64,000 nucleotides of DNA from Microcoleus sp. FACHB-672 (GCF_014695725.1 NZ_JACJOU010000017.1:62001-126000), one strand, 5' to 3'; counted from the first letter of the stretch, positions 47,295-56,734 are shown. Program-made: numbers and translations. The notes: generated by a model not told the origin, from the sequence alone.

Positions 47295-47741
47295 ATGGGC
47301 ATCTACAAAATTGCTTTATCGGGTTTATTACTGCTTGGTGGTGCTGTTAATTTTCAGGGTGTTGAGTTTCGCCTGTCTGAAGGATATCAAGTTGATTCCA
47401 CTCAAAAAGTGGGTTTTTCTCAGGTGCAAACTGCGAAGGATCGCTGCGATGATCGTCCGGGTTGTGATGACCGGCGGGCTAATCGTGGCAGTGGGCGTGT
47501 TGATGTTGAAGGAAAAAATGCTAAGGATGATCAGGATCATCCCGGTGGTGGCAATCGGTTTGCCCATCGCGGCAGTGGGCGAACTGAGTCTGATCCGTTG
47601 CCGGTTCAAGCAAAAAGTGATCAAGATGATCAGGATCATCCCGGTGGTAGCAACCGTTTTGCCAATCGCGGCAGTGGGCGAACTGACTCCGATCCTTCAG
47701 ATTCTTTGCCAATCACGACTGGAGGTTTATTTGACTGTTAA
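47295..47741 (+). CDS. Secreted protein with three RGSGR motifs, PatX-like candidate
   Basis: A 148-residue protein. Residues 1-22 look like a signal peptide (MGIYKIALSGLLLLGGA). The remainder is Asp- and Gly-rich and holds RGSGR at residues 64-68, 92-96 and 125-129, each preceded by Ala-Asn or Ala-His. RGSGR is the active pentapeptide of PatS and HetN, and RG(S/T)GR marks PatX, small exported proteins found with the regulator HetR in filamentous cyanobacteria. Residues 78-101 and 111-134 are near-identical repeats; of seven base differences, four are silent and five fall at third positions in this frame, which argues that it is translated. A competing ORF in another frame (47278-47778) has no such support. 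Four cysteines (51, 57, 148 and none in the repeats apart from these) cannot be interpreted further; only three are in fact present. I infer a precursor of RGSGR peptides. Confidence 0.75.
   Translation: MGIYKIALSGLLLLGGAVNFQGVEFRLSEGYQVDSTQKVGFSQVQTAKDRCDDRPGCDDRRANRGSGRVDVEGKNAKDDQDHPGGGNRFAHRGSGRTESDPLPVQAKSDQDDQDHPGGSNRFANRGSGRTDSDPSDSLPITTGGLFDC
47526..47696 (+). repeat. Direct repeat of the RGSGR unit
   Basis: Two 72-base copies (47526-47597 and 47625-47696) differ at seven positions and each encodes one RGSGR motif. A third, shorter and more diverged unit with RGSGR lies just upstream at 47484-47498. This indicates internal duplication. Confidence 0.85.
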
Positions 47742-47906
47742 GGTTGTGTGCTTTTACTTATGTATGCCGGCGCTGTAGACTGGGCCTACATCTGCGAGTT
47801 TAAAACTCAAACAATTAACTTCTGCAAAACCTCAATGGTTGATGGTAAAATCAAGTAATAAGCATTGAACAATGTTGCATAAAAATATTCTTTGGATTTG
47901 GTGTTT

Positions 47907-49610
47907 CTAGAAAAGAAAGTAGCGTTGGGCTAATGGCAAGACGGTTGCCGGTTCGCAAGTTAGCAATTCGCCATCTGCCCTCACTTCATAGGTTTCTGGA
48001 TCAACTTCTATATGGGGAAGTGCGTCGTTGAGCTTCATATCTCGCTTAGTCAGCCGGCGCGTTCCTGAAACCGCTACTGTCTTTTTCTGCAAATTTAGCT
48101 GGCTGGGAATATTCAAGTCTAAGGCAGCTTGAGAAACAAAGGTTAGAGATGTGGATGTTCTCGCGCCGGCATAACTGCCAAACATCGGGCGCATCTGAAC
48201 CGGCTGCGGTGTGGGAATGCTAGCATTGGCATCTCCCATTTGCGACCAGGCAATCATGCCGCCTTTGATGACGATTTCTGGTTTGACGCCAAAAAAGGCC
48301 GGTTTCCACAGACACAAGTCTGCGAGTTTGCCGGCTTCAACGGAACCGACGTGTTCTGCAATGCCGTGGGCGATCGCAGGGTTAATCGTGTACTTGGCGA
48401 TGTAGCGTTTTGCCCGGAAGTTGTCTGCCGGTTCTGAGTTGAGGTTTCCGCGTTGCACTTTCATTTTGTGCGCTGTCTGCCAAGTGCGAATAATCACTTC
48501 TCCAACCCGTCCCATTGCTTGGGAATCTGAGGCAATCATGCTGAATGCGCCTAAGTCGTGCAAGATATCTTCAGCGGCGATCGTTTCGCGGCGAATGCGC
48601 GACTCGGCAAAGGCAACATCTTCGGGTATGCTGCGATCAAGGTGGTGGCATACCATGAGCATATCGAGATGTTCTTCTAATGTATTTACGGTGTAAGGAC
48701 GTGTAGGGTTTGTAGAAGAGGGGAGAACGTTAGCTTGGCCGCACACTTTGATAATATCGGGTGCGTGTCCACCACCGGCACCTTCGGTGTGATAGGTGTG
48801 GATGGTGCGGTTTTTGAAGGCGGCGATGGTGGTTTCAACAAAACCGGCTTCGTTGAGGGTGTCGGTGTGAATGGCAACTTGCACATCCTGTTCATCGGCA
48901 ACATTTAAGCAGGTGTCAATGGTTGCAGGAGTAGTTCCCCAGTCCTCATGCAGTTTCAGTCCCATTGCGCCGGCGGCGATTTGTTCGGTGAGTCCTGCCG
49001 GTTGGGAACTGTTGCCTTTGCCCAAAAACCCCAGGTTAACGGGGAAGGCGTCGGCGGCTTGTAGCATTCGGTAAATGTTCCAAGGACCGGGGGTGCAGGT
49101 GGTGGCATTTGTGCCGGTGGCAGGGCCGGTTCCGCCGCCGATCATGGTGGTGATGCCGGATGCAATGGCGACTTCGATTTGCTGAGGACAAATAAAGTGA
49201 ATGTGACTGTCAATGCCGCCGGCTGTCAGAATCATCCCTTCGCCGGCAACGGCTTCGGTTCCAGGGCCAATGATAATATCTACATTGTCTTGAATGTAGG
49301 GGTTGCCAGCTTTTCCAATTTTGAATATTTTTCCATCTTTAATGCCAATATCGGCTTTCACAATTCCCCACCAATCGAGGATTAAGGCATTGGTAATCAC
49401 GAGATCAACGGCACCATCAGCGTTAGATATGGGGGATTGTCCCATGCCATCTCGAATAACTTTACCGCCGCCAAATTTGACTTCATCGCCGTAGGTTGTA
49501 AAGTCTTGTTCGACTTCGATAAATAATTCTGTATCAGCTAAGCGGATGCGATCACCTACAGTTGGGCCGTAGGTTTCTGCGTAGGCGCGGCGATCCATGC
49601 GATAACTCAT
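47907..49610 (-). CDS. ureC: Urease subunit alpha
   Basis: The catalytic subunit, about 567 residues, which splits urea into ammonia and carbamate at a two-nickel site. Visible active-site parts are the HxH in [11 protein letters not shown], the lysine to be carbamylated in GLKLHEDWG, the mobile-flap cysteine in [12 protein letters not shown], and the Asp in [10 protein letters not shown] use the ATG at 49610, with AGGAG five bases upstream; a GTG two codons earlier overlaps that ribosome-binding site. ureB lies on the same strand 2.3 kb upstream, with three other genes between. Confidence 0.97.
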   Translation of the reverse strand: MSYRMDRRAYAETYGPTVGDRIRLADTELFIEVEQDFTTYGDEVKFGGGKVIRDGMGQSPISNADGAVDLVITNALILDWWGIVKADIGIKDGKIFKIGKAGNPYIQDNVDIIIGPGTEAVAGEGMILTAGGIDSHIHFICPQQIEVAIASGITTMIGGGTGPATGTNATTCTPGPWNIYRMLQAADAFPVNLGFLGKGNSSQPAGLTEQIAAGAMGLKLHEDWGTTPATIDTCLNVADEQDVQVAIHTDTLNEAGFVETTIAAFKNRTIHTYHTEGAGGGHAPDIIKVCGQANVLPSSTNPTRPYTVNTLEEHLDMLMVCHHLDRSIPEDVAFAESRIRRETIAAEDILHDLGAFSMIASDSQAMGRVGEVIIRTWQTAHKMKVQRGNLNSEPADNFRAKRYIAKYTINPAIAHGIAEHVGSVEAGKLADLCLWKPAFFGVKPEIVIKGGMIAWSQMGDANASIPTPQPVQMRPMFGSYAGARTSTSLTFVSQAALDLNIPSQLNLQKKTVAVSGTRRLTKRDMKLNDALPHIEVDPETYEVRADGELLTCEPATVLPLAQRYFLF

Positions 49611-49726
49611 GCTCACTCCTATTCACACTTAAAATAATAATTTTTTCTAGGTATAATAAATTTAAATTTTGCTGTTTATTCTAGCATCCTTCTAATTTTT
49701 TACTAAAATTATTTTATTTCTGACAC

Positions 49727-50488
49727 TTATTTCGGTTTTTGAGCGGAAATCATTAATCGAGGGCCAGTAATTTTTTCATTCTTCCGTGCTTTGTAACTGG
49801 TGTAAGTTTTGATTTTTGTGAATCCTTGGTTTTTAATGAGATAGAGCAATTCTGAAAGGGACGTTATCGCAAACTGATGCGTTTCATTAATTCTAACTTG
49901 GCCTTCTTCAGGATCGTCCCAAAAAAACAATTCTTCAGCCGTAAAAATACAGTTATGAAAATCTGCGGAATGATGCACAACTAAATTAATGGTTTTTCCA
50001 TCTCTGGTTGCTGTTCTTGCTGTACGATCTTTAAAGTTATTCAGAATCCACAAGAAGTTAGCGAGATCGAGAAAAAGAATGCCACCCGGTTTCAATGCTT
50101 GAAACATTCGTCGCAGCGTTTCAATTCGGTCTTCTATTTTAATCAGATACGAAAAAGGGCCGTTGATGGCTGCAATTATATTAAATTCTTCGATTTCCTG
50201 AATGCCGACGAACCCTTTCGGCAAAACGCTAACATTTTCAAATTCTTCTGCGACGAGTAAGGCTTGTGTAATATAATCTGGATCAGGTTCCATTCCGACT
50301 GTTTCCCAACCAATTGTGCCAAACTCACGCAGCATTCGACCTGTGCCGCAGCCAATATCAAGAATCTTTACCGGCTCTGAAATCTCATAAGCACCGGCTA
50401 ACCATTGTACAAATTTAATCACTTCAGATGTATCAGTTTGATAGAATGCTGAATACAGATCACTTCGTAAGTTGCCTTGAGTGTTCAT
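49727..50488 (-). CDS. Class I SAM-dependent methyltransferase
   Basis: A protein of about 253 residues with the Rossmann-type SAM site KILDIGCGTGRML, followed by VGMEPDPDY and a later LKPGGILFLDLAN block. The C-terminal part resembles small-molecule methyltransferases, but I cannot name the substrate. The ATG at 50488 has an AGGAAGAAGGAA ribosome-binding tract. A longer reading to 50575 would overlap the DJ-1 gene and is unlikely. It is 13 bases behind the DJ-1 gene and 110 bases before ureC. Confidence 0.8.
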   Translation of the reverse strand: MNTQGNLRSDLYSAFYQTDTSEVIKFVQWLAGAYEISEPVKILDIGCGTGRMLREFGTIGWETVGMEPDPDYITQALLVAEEFENVSVLPKGFVGIQEIEEFNIIAAINGPFSYLIKIEDRIETLRRMFQALKPGGILFLDLANFLWILNNFKDRTARTATRDGKTINLVVHHSADFHNCIFTAEELFFWDDPEEGQVRINETHQFAITSLSELLYLIKNQGFTKIKTYTSYKARKNEKITGPRLMISAQKPK

Positions 50489-50501
50489 TTCCTTCTTCCT
50501 C

Positions 50502-51074
50502 TTATCCAATAACTTGTTGGTAGTCCATCTGCTGACGAATTTTGTCTTTGACTTCGCTGCCGGCCAACTTTTCACACAAATATAATCCTAAATCAATGGA
50601 TGAAGTTACACCTCTTGCTGTAATCACATCCCCTTCATCAACGATTCTGTCTGCAACAACAGATTCACAATATTTTTTAAGTTCATTGAAAGCACTGGGA
50701 TGAGTGGTTGCTTTCTTTCCTTTTAAAAAGCCGGCTTCACCTAATAAAAGAGAGCCGGTACAGACTGAAGCTTTTAGGGGGATGCTATGTGCCGTTCTCA
50801 ACCATTCAATAAAATGAGTGCTGCTAACTAATTTTTGTAAATGTGTTCTAACTCCACCCGGTACAATAATCATATCGTATTCTTGAATCGATTCATTGAT
50901 TTTTGTCGGCAAAAGTCGCAACCCATTTTCATCACTCACTTCTTGAAAAATCGCGCAAATATCCCAGGATAATTCAGGCATAAATCCCATTGTTTTTAGG
51001 CGAATTAGCGGGTCGTAAACGCCAACAAAATCTAAAACAGTCATGCCTTGATAAATAATAAATGCAATCTTCAT
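50502..51074 (-). CDS. DJ-1/PfpI family protein
   Basis: A 190-residue single-domain protein of the DJ-1/PfpI (GATase1-like) fold. The nucleophile-elbow cysteine is C105 in KASVCTGSLLLGEAG, with a following ATTHPSA that provides the usual histidine. These features resemble the isonitrile hydratase/ThiJ-like subgroup. The protein could be a hydratase, glyoxalase-like enzyme or redox chaperone; nothing decides this. It is probably co-transcribed with the methyltransferase downstream. Confidence 0.82.
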   Translation of the reverse strand: MKIAFIIYQGMTVLDFVGVYDPLIRLKTMGFMPELSWDICAIFQEVSDENGLRLLPTKINESIQEYDMIIVPGGVRTHLQKLVSSTHFIEWLRTAHSIPLKASVCTGSLLLGEAGFLKGKKATTHPSAFNELKKYCESVVADRIVDEGDVITARGVTSSIDLGLYLCEKLAGSEVKDKIRQQMDYQQVIG

Positions 51075-51202
51075 AACAGCTTACTCATTTTAAGGAAATG
51101 TTAAGAATTATGCCCCTAGATTTCTAGAGAAATTCGGGGCAAGAAAAGCTTTGCTGATGCCTAGTTTCCGGGTCATTGCCGTTAGGAAGCTTATCTAGAC
51201 GG

Positions 51203-51874
51203 CTAGGGAACATAAACTGACATCGGCTCAACACCTAATTCCTTCCTCCATTCTGATAGAGGTTTATCCCAATGTTCTTCCCACTTTTGGGCTAAGAAGG
51301 GTTTTGCTTTTGCTCCCATTCTATATCCCACTGCAATGCGATCTAGCAAACTATCTAATCCTTCTGGCGCTTTGAATAGGGTACTCAATAAACCACCCGC
51401 TAATAAGACGGCTGACATGGTTCTACGCGTTTGAGCAAGCTCAAAAGCTTTCAGTCCTAATTCTCCCACAACATCGACAGAGAAATCTGTCACGATATGC
51501 CAAATATCATGGGTTTGCCGGATGCGTAAAACAATGTAGCTGACGTCATCTTCAACTTTTAGTTTGCGATAAAAGTTGGGATCAAATCCCGCTTCTTTGA
51601 TATAAGATGCGTAGGCATATCCCAAGGAGTTTTCAGGATATTTTAGTAAAGCTTCGATATCTGGGGATGGGGCAAGATAACGTTCTTGAATAATCTGGGC
51701 AACTTCAGGCTTAGATTTGACATACTCAACTGCTAGTTGAGTAGCTTTGGTATGACGCAGTCCATCTTCTATATCGTAAACGGAATCTGTTTGAGAGGGA
51801 TCTCTTAATATAGAAACCACTCCTTTTAAGGTATTCAAAAAATCTAAATTAAAGGCTTGTAACTTAGGTAACAT
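51203..51874 (-). CDS. COQ4-like protein
   Basis: A 223-residue protein with the COQ4 zinc-type motif HDxxH-x11-E: H122, D123, H126 and E138 in THDIWHIVTDFSVDVVGE. In ubiquinone makers COQ4 acts on the ring of the quinone precursor. Cyanobacteria make plastoquinone and phylloquinone rather than ubiquinone, so its role here is open. A GAGGAAAC site precedes the ATG. It lies 38 bases behind ureB, an odd partner for a urease gene. Confidence 0.82.
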   Translation of the reverse strand: MLPKLQAFNLDFLNTLKGVVSILRDPSQTDSVYDIEDGLRHTKATQLAVEYVKSKPEVAQIIQERYLAPSPDIEALLKYPENSLGYAYASYIKEAGFDPNFYRKLKVEDDVSYIVLRIRQTHDIWHIVTDFSVDVVGELGLKAFELAQTRRTMSAVLLAGGLLSTLFKAPEGLDSLLDRIAVGYRMGAKAKPFLAQKWEEHWDKPLSEWRKELGVEPMSVYVP

Positions 51875-51912
51875 AAAGTTTCCTCAAAACAATTTTTGAT
51901 GAGATGGGAAAA

Positions 51913-52221
51913 TTATGACAAATATCCATTGATTTTGCTATTGAAGCCGTAGACTTGACGGCTGCCAGCAAAGGAGACTAATTCAACTTCTTTTTCATCC
52001 CCAGGCTCAAACCGGACTGCTGTGCCGGCAGGAATATTAAGGCGCATTCCTCGTGCGGTTTCACGTTCAAAATTTAAAGACTCATTCACTTCATAAAAGT
52101 GGAAGTGGGAACCCACTTGAATGGGGCGATCTCCGGTGTTAGCGACAGGCAACCGTACGGTGTTACGTCCTGAATTTAATTCAATTTCCCCGTCTTGGGC
52201 AATAATTTCCCCTGGAATCAT
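51913..52221 (-). CDS. ureB: Urease subunit beta
   Basis: A 102-residue structural subunit of urease. Typical stretches are [27 protein letters not shown] and [15 protein letters not shown], covering the usual length from first to last strand. It has an AGAGGA site before the ATG. In most bacteria ureB follows ureA and precedes ureC directly; here no ureA lies upstream and three unrelated genes separate it from ureC. Confidence 0.96.
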   Translation of the reverse strand: MIPGEIIAQDGEIELNSGRNTVRLPVANTGDRPIQVGSHFHFYEVNESLNFERETARGMRLNIPAGTAVRFEPGDEKEVELVSFAGSRQVYGFNSKINGYLS

Positions 52222-52404
52222 CGGTATCCTCTTATAGGTATTTGTGTGTCATCGGCGTTACGCTTATCATTCCCAATTATGGCCGGCATTAGAATTAATC
52301 GTACGGCTAACAGGGGCAGGTTTGTGAGTCTCGCCGACATGACACCAGTTTCTCACTTCCGGCGTGAAATCGCTACCTGCCGGCACCATTATTTCACTGG
52401 AAAT

Positions 52405-52433
52405 AAAAAACCCGTTCTTGATTAGAAAACGGG
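52405..52433 (-). terminator. Intrinsic terminator after the HD-domain gene
   Basis: Read on the minus strand, CCCGTT pairs with AACGGG over an 11-base loop and is followed by six T residues. It lies 45 bases past the HD-domain stop codon, separating that gene from ureB. Confidence 0.85.
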
Positions 52434-52477
52434 CGACTTTTATATGAAGTATCTAATTTTGATTTTTTCCAGTCTGT

Positions 52478-53341
52478 CTAGGCAGCAACTGCCACCTTTG
52501 CTGGCGACGGCGTTTCATGTTCCACCCGGAATACATTCGCATAGAGGTTAGCGAGAATTTGTTTTCCCTCTTGCGTAAGGTCTAAATAAAGAAGTGCGTC
52601 CTGAATGTAAGGATAAACAACGTTCCAGTAAAACTTCGGGTAGTTCTTTCGTAAATCTCCGGGATGGCGATATCCTAATATTTTATCCTGGCCGGTTTCT
52701 ACAAATTCGTAAAAGAGAGCGCTAATCTTTTGTAAGTAGCGCGGATCGCTTAACTGACCGATCAGATCGGCAGCGCGAACCAGTCCCGGATAGTTGATGG
52801 TATCTTGATGATCTTCATCTTTGGGTACAGGGAAACGCGTGAGTTCAATATTACCCTTGATCACCTCAGCATCTATTAGCAGGTGACCCCCAAACCTTTC
52901 GTTAATAAAAAGTTTGCCCCGATCCACATGATAAGGTGTAAGACTGGCATCGGTTGAGCCTACCGGCAAGTTCACTAATTTGCCATCAATGCCGGTGGCG
53001 TATAACCTTTCTGCGTCTTTGTCTTGCCGGCAAACACCTTTAACATATCCGATGTCATGGCATAACAAAGAAATAGTGAAGTGCAGCCAATCTTCGCAGG
53101 AAACCCCTCCTTCACGGATGTGCTTGCCTCGCAAAATTTCCTGCCCGACTAAGGTGACTAAGATTGTATGTTCGACGTTGTGATAAAGGGCGTCGCTGTT
53201 TGCGATATTTTCTAAGGCCATGTTGCCGGCCCAAGCAATAATATCTGCATAGTCTGGCTTGTACCCCCCGTAGGTGCGTTTGTAGCCAGTCTGCAATTTT
53301 TCAACAAAGGCGCTTATCAGGAGTTCTGTGCCATTAAACAT
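52478..53341 (-). CDS. HD-domain metal-dependent phosphohydrolase
   Basis: A protein of about 287 residues. HD-type metal ligands are H58 in LYHNVEHTIL, the HD pair H95-D96 in LLCHDIGYVKG, and probably a later Asp in RAADLIGQL. HD proteins of this kind hydrolyse phosphate esters such as nucleotides. The family is common in cyanobacteria without a known substrate. I set the start at the ATG at 53341 because GGAGG lies seven bases before it; the longer reading from 53380 has no such site. It is transcribed toward ureB but ends in its own terminator. Confidence 0.82.
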   Translation of the reverse strand: MFNGTELLISAFVEKLQTGYKRTYGGYKPDYADIIAWAGNMALENIANSDALYHNVEHTILVTLVGQEILRGKHIREGGVSCEDWLHFTISLLCHDIGYVKGVCRQDKDAERLYATGIDGKLVNLPVGSTDASLTPYHVDRGKLFINERFGGHLLIDAEVIKGNIELTRFPVPKDEDHQDTINYPGLVRAADLIGQLSDPRYLQKISALFYEFVETGQDKILGYRHPGDLRKNYPKFYWNVVYPYIQDALLYLDLTQEGKQILANLYANVFRVEHETPSPAKVAVAA

Positions 53342-53449
53342 TTGATTTCCTCCCCCCATCACAGGAGTGTTACCACTCATTCAAATTAGTATAAAGTTAA
53401 ATTCATAAATAGAAGTCTAGCACTCGTTCTTTAGGGAGGTTTTTTCGAT

Positions 53450-53650
53450 TTAATCTGCCAGACCCAGCCATCCCCGGCGCACTGCGTAGAGCAAGCGGTT
53501 GATCAGCCTATAGTCTTGGGTACTGATACGATCAGTCAATAAGAGCGCTCGGATCTCCTCTCTCTGACATACCTTTAATGTACCAGTTTCCCAAACCTCG
53601 AAAGAGATTTCCGTAAGGCTAAATTGTGGTAGGGGATTTAAAAACTGCAT
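53450..53650 (-). CDS. Small hypothetical protein
   Basis: A 66-residue protein with no named domain. Its C-terminal YRLINRLLYAVRRGWLGL looks like a family of short conserved cyanobacterial proteins, which is my main reason for accepting it. It is amphipathic, without signal peptide or membrane helix. It lies on the same strand as, and upstream of, the HD-domain gene. Confidence 0.55.
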   Translation of the reverse strand: MQFLNPLPQFSLTEISFEVWETGTLKVCQREEIRALLLTDRISTQDYRLINRLLYAVRRGWLGLAD

Positions 53651-53898
53651 GATGTTATATAAAACTCAACACCTCTATAATGCGTCATTTTTCTGCATAA
53701 TCCTGTGATTAAAATCTGTAAAACGCTGTGACACTTACCTGCAACATTTGTGAGGTAAATCTCTAGTAACTGGCGATCTAAATCTGGCAGGATTGGTGAT
53801 ACTTATCACTGGCTCAGCTTCTCAGGGTGTGTGATCGCTCTTGTCTTTTGTGCCGGCTTTTGCGAAATGATTGAGAAAATTGAGAGAATTATTGAGCC

Positions 53899-54363
53899 AT
53901 GTCAGATTATCCTACACCCGCACTCGTGATGTTAACGCTCACACAACGGTTGCCGGCAAACCCAGGGGCAATTGTGATGTTAACCCTTGCTCTCACAGCC
54001 GAGGAACGCTGTCGTAGCCGCTACCGGCTGGAAACGCCTGAGCTATCAGTATCGCTGCAACTGCCACGAGGAACGGTGTTACACGATGGCGATCTTTTGC
54101 AACCGGCAAATGGTGAGCAGTTCGTGCGAGTTGTGGCCAAACCAGAGCCGGTGTACACTGTGAGCGGTCAAACTCCCTTAGATTTGTTGCGTGCTGCCTA
54201 TCATTTGGGCAATCGTCATGTGCCTTTAGAAATCACATCCACTTATTTAAAATTAGCACCCGATCCGGTACTGCGGTCAATGCTAGAGCAACTGGGGATT
54301 GAGGTGCGGGAGGAAATATCGCCCTTTCAGCCGGAAGCCGGTGCTTATGGGCATAGTCATTGA
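53899..54363 (+). CDS. ureE: Urease accessory protein UreE
   Basis: A 154-residue nickel metallochaperone that delivers nickel to the UreDFG complex on apo-urease. The N-terminal domain (LTLTQRLPA to [16 protein letters not shown]) and the metal-binding C-terminal domain with [18 protein letters not shown] are clear. The C-terminal tail is short with only two histidines (GHSH), unlike the His-rich tails of some UreE proteins, so it probably stores little nickel. It leads the plus-strand ureE-ureF-GNAT-ureG group. Confidence 0.93.
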   Translation: MSDYPTPALVMLTLTQRLPANPGAIVMLTLALTAEERCRSRYRLETPELSVSLQLPRGTVLHDGDLLQPANGEQFVRVVAKPEPVYTVSGQTPLDLLRAAYHLGNRHVPLEITSTYLKLAPDPVLRSMLEQLGIEVREEISPFQPEAGAYGHSH

Positions 54364-54411
54364 GTGCCGAGTGGGGGAGAGTTAGAGAGTATTGTTTATT
54401 ATTTGTTAACT

Positions 54412-54438
54412 ATGCCCAATGCCCCATTCCCCATTCAT
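54412..54438. repeat. CCCCATT-type repeat at the ureF start
   Basis: ATGCCCAATGCCCCATTCCCCATTC lies in the ureE-ureF gap and runs up to the ureF ATG. It provides a false upstream start at 54419. It belongs to the same dispersed family as 35433-35458. Confidence 0.7.
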
Positions 54439-55114
54439 GTTAAATAATTTAGCACTTTTAAATTTGTTACAGTTGGCGAGTCCGACGTTGCCAGTGGGAG
54501 CTTATAGCTATTCGGAAGGACTAGAAACGCTAGTTAGTAATGGTACGATTGACAGCCGGCAGAGTTTAGAAAACTGGATATTGCACTCTCTAAAATCTGG
54601 GGGAATTCGGCTGGAAGCAGCAATGATGGTACGTGCTTATCGGGCTGCTGAAGTTGGGGATCTGGATGGCTTAAAATATTGGAATGCTTGGGCAACAGCG
54701 GCAAGAGAAACGGAAGAGTTGCGGCAGCAAAGTTTGCAGATGGGAAGTGCTTTAAACCGGCTGCTTAGGGCAATGCAGCCGCAGTTGGATGTTTGCTTGA
54801 GTGCTTGCGGGAATCCTTGTAATTTTGCAATGGCTTTTGGGATCGCGGCTCAATTTTGGCAGATTGATTGTGAAGCGGCTGTGCTAGGTTATCTACACAG
54901 TTGGGCGTCCAATTTAATCGGTGCCGGTGTTAAACTGATTCCCCTCGGTCAAACTGCCGGCCAACAGTTATTACTGAGTTTATATCCAAATTTAATTGCA
55001 GCTACTCAAGAAATTTTATGCTGGGAAGATGACGATTTAAGCGTTTGTAGTTGGGGCTTGTCTCTGGCGAGTATGAACCATGAAACGCTTTACACTCGGC
55101 TATTTCGTAGTTAA
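54437..55114 (+). CDS. ureF: Urease accessory protein UreF
   Basis: A protein of about 225 residues that works with UreD and UreG as the nickel-insertion checkpoint. Typical UreF stretches are [21 protein letters not shown] near the start and the all-helical body ending [15 protein letters not shown] begin at the ATG at 54437: the earlier ATG at 54419 lies within a CCCCATT repeat and adds residues unlike UreF. Neither has a good ribosome-binding site. Confidence 0.93.
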   Translation: MLNNLALLNLLQLASPTLPVGAYSYSEGLETLVSNGTIDSRQSLENWILHSLKSGGIRLEAAMMVRAYRAAEVGDLDGLKYWNAWATAARETEELRQQSLQMGSALNRLLRAMQPQLDVCLSACGNPCNFAMAFGIAAQFWQIDCEAAVLGYLHSWASNLIGAGVKLIPLGQTAGQQLLLSLYPNLIAATQEILCWEDDDLSVCSWGLSLASMNHETLYTRLFRS

Positions 55115-55144
55115 AACTCTCTAATTTTTTAAAGGTGAAAACTC

Positions 55145-55954
55145 ATGGATGAATCCACACTTGCTCAATTAAAGCGAATCTCACAAAGTGTCAACTTAGT
55201 AGCAGCACAAGGACGGGAAGTGGTTACAGTTGGGCCTTTTCAAGCACTGCTCGATCCGTCTACAGATATGATTTGGCTCAACTATGCGGTTCCCATCGCC
55301 CCGTTAGGAAGCGCTAGAGAGGTTGCTGAAGCACTGACAGAACTGCGGCGTGTGTTTGCTGATCGCCACCGTACCATCCGCTTTGAGTTTATAGAGGCAC
55401 TTTGGCCGGCACTTCCTGGGGCATTAGAAGAGGCCGGTTTGCAGCTACAGGGACGTCAACCGCTGATGCTGTGTACACCTGCTGATTTCCAACCATTTAA
55501 CGCCCCTGATGTGCGGGTGCAACGGCTCACTAACACCGACAAAGATATTCTCACAGAGTATTTATCCATACAAAGCGAAAGTTTCAACTCTGGAGAGGCC
55601 AATGAATTTCCATCTACAGAGATGGTCGAGCAGTTGCGCGAACATTTGCAGCGTGGCAGTTGGCGATGCGCGATGGCAACTCTTGAGGGAATGCCGGCAG
55701 GCGGTGGCTGTATAACGCCCTTGGAAGGGCTTTGTGAGCTTGTCGGTGTCGGGACATTACCCTCGATGCGTCGGCGGGGTGTGGCGGCTACGCTGTGCAG
55801 CTTTCTGGTGCAAGATCATTTTGACTGTGGGGGCGATTTGGTTTGGCTTTCTGCCGGCGATGCTGTTTCTCAAGCACTTTACCAAAAGATTGGATTTAGC
55901 GTGGTCAATACGCAGTTAAACTATATTGATGCGGAGAAAAATCTTGCTACTTAA
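55145..55954 (+). CDS. GNAT family N-acetyltransferase
   Basis: A 269-residue protein with a C-terminal GNAT fold (about residues 120-260). The acetyl-CoA loop is LPSMRRRGVAATLCSFLV (Q/RxxGxG/A type), followed by LSAGDAVSQALYQKIGF, the usual strand-helix end. The N-terminal half may be a degenerate second GNAT domain. It has an AAGGTG site and lies 30 bases behind ureF and 125 before ureG, so it is probably in that operon. The substrate is unknown. Confidence 0.85.
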   Translation: MDESTLAQLKRISQSVNLVAAQGREVVTVGPFQALLDPSTDMIWLNYAVPIAPLGSAREVAEALTELRRVFADRHRTIRFEFIEALWPALPGALEEAGLQLQGRQPLMLCTPADFQPFNAPDVRVQRLTNTDKDILTEYLSIQSESFNSGEANEFPSTEMVEQLREHLQRGSWRCAMATLEGMPAGGGCITPLEGLCELVGVGTLPSMRRRGVAATLCSFLVQDHFDCGGDLVWLSAGDAVSQALYQKIGFSVVNTQLNYIDAEKNLAT

Positions 55955-56018
55955 AGCTTAAAATATCAAAGCTAATAATGGTCTAAACCGTAATTTTTTC
56001 CTTTATCATCTCACACCT

Positions 56019-56039
56019 ATGCCCCATGCCCCACGCCCA
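56019..56039. repeat. Short GCCCCAT repeat before ureG
   Basis: TATGCCCCATGCCCCACGCCC, about three units, in the leader of ureG; same dispersed family as the CCCCATT repeats. Confidence 0.6.
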
Positions 56040-56079
56040 AAGAACTTATGTCTTTAAAAGTAAATTAGTATAAATTCTT

Positions 56080-56676
56080 ATGAGTGCATTTCGTGTAGGA
56101 ATTGCCGGCCCTGTTGGATCGGGAAAAACTGCTTTAGTTGATGCTTTATGCAAGGCGATGCGGCAGCAGTACAAAATTGCGGTTGTTACGAATGATATTT
56201 ACACCCAAGAAGACGCTCAATTTTTGGTTCGCTCTCAAGCGTTAGAACAGGAACGCATTGTAGGAGTAGAAACCGGCGGCTGTCCCCATACTGCTATTCG
56301 CGAGGATGCTTCGATTAATTTGGTGGCGATTGAACAGTTGGAGGTGCGGTTTTCAGACTTAGATTTAGTATTTGTAGAAAGTGGGGGAGATAATCTCGCC
56401 TCAACGTTCAGTCCTGAGTTAGTTGATTTAACGATTTATGTGATTGATGTGGCTGCCGGCGACAAAATTCCTCGCAAAGGTGGCCCTGGAATTACCAAGT
56501 CAGATTTGCTAGTTATTAATAAGATTGACTTGGCTCCTTATGTTGGGGCCGACTTGGGTGTAATGGAACGCGATACTAAAAGAATGAGAGGAGAAAAACC
56601 GTTTGTTTTTGCTAATTTAAAAAGTCAGGAAGGACTAAAAATTGTGGTTAACTTTATCCGTTATCATCTAAGCTAA
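56080..56676 (+). CDS. ureG: Urease accessory GTPase UreG
   Basis: A 198-residue SIMIBI GTPase that powers nickel insertion. Signatures are the P-loop [31 protein letters not shown] with the nickel-binding Cys-Pro-His, [16 protein letters not shown] and the guanine-specificity INKIDLAP. Length is normal, with no N-terminal His-rich extension. A hairpin terminator follows eight bases after the stop. Confidence 0.97.
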   Translation: MSAFRVGIAGPVGSGKTALVDALCKAMRQQYKIAVVTNDIYTQEDAQFLVRSQALEQERIVGVETGGCPHTAIREDASINLVAIEQLEVRFSDLDLVFVESGGDNLASTFSPELVDLTIYVIDVAAGDKIPRKGGPGITKSDLLVINKIDLAPYVGADLGVMERDTKRMRGEKPFVFANLKSQEGLKIVVNFIRYHLS

Positions 56677-56683
56677 TTTCTGT

Positions 56684-56716
56684 TTTGTAGGACGGGGAAA
56701 ATGCCCATCCTACAAA
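56684..56716. terminator. Bidirectional hairpin between ureG and porin
   Basis: TTTGTAGGACGGG (56684-56696) pairs with CCCATCCTACAAA (56704-56716) with one C-A mismatch. It lies just past ureG and 18 bases from the end of the convergent porin gene. The stem ends in A/T pairs, giving short U-tracts on both strands. Confidence 0.75.
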
Positions 56717-56734
56717 GGTGGCAGATTTAGCTTA

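Noticed and set aside
47278-47778. ORF of 166 codons in another frame across the RGSGR gene
   Set aside because: It starts with TTG, and the repeat differences are mostly replacements in this frame but mostly silent or conservative in the 47295 frame.
54419-54436. Upstream start codon for ureF
   Set aside because: It lies wholly inside a CCCCATT repeat and adds residues not seen in UreF proteins.
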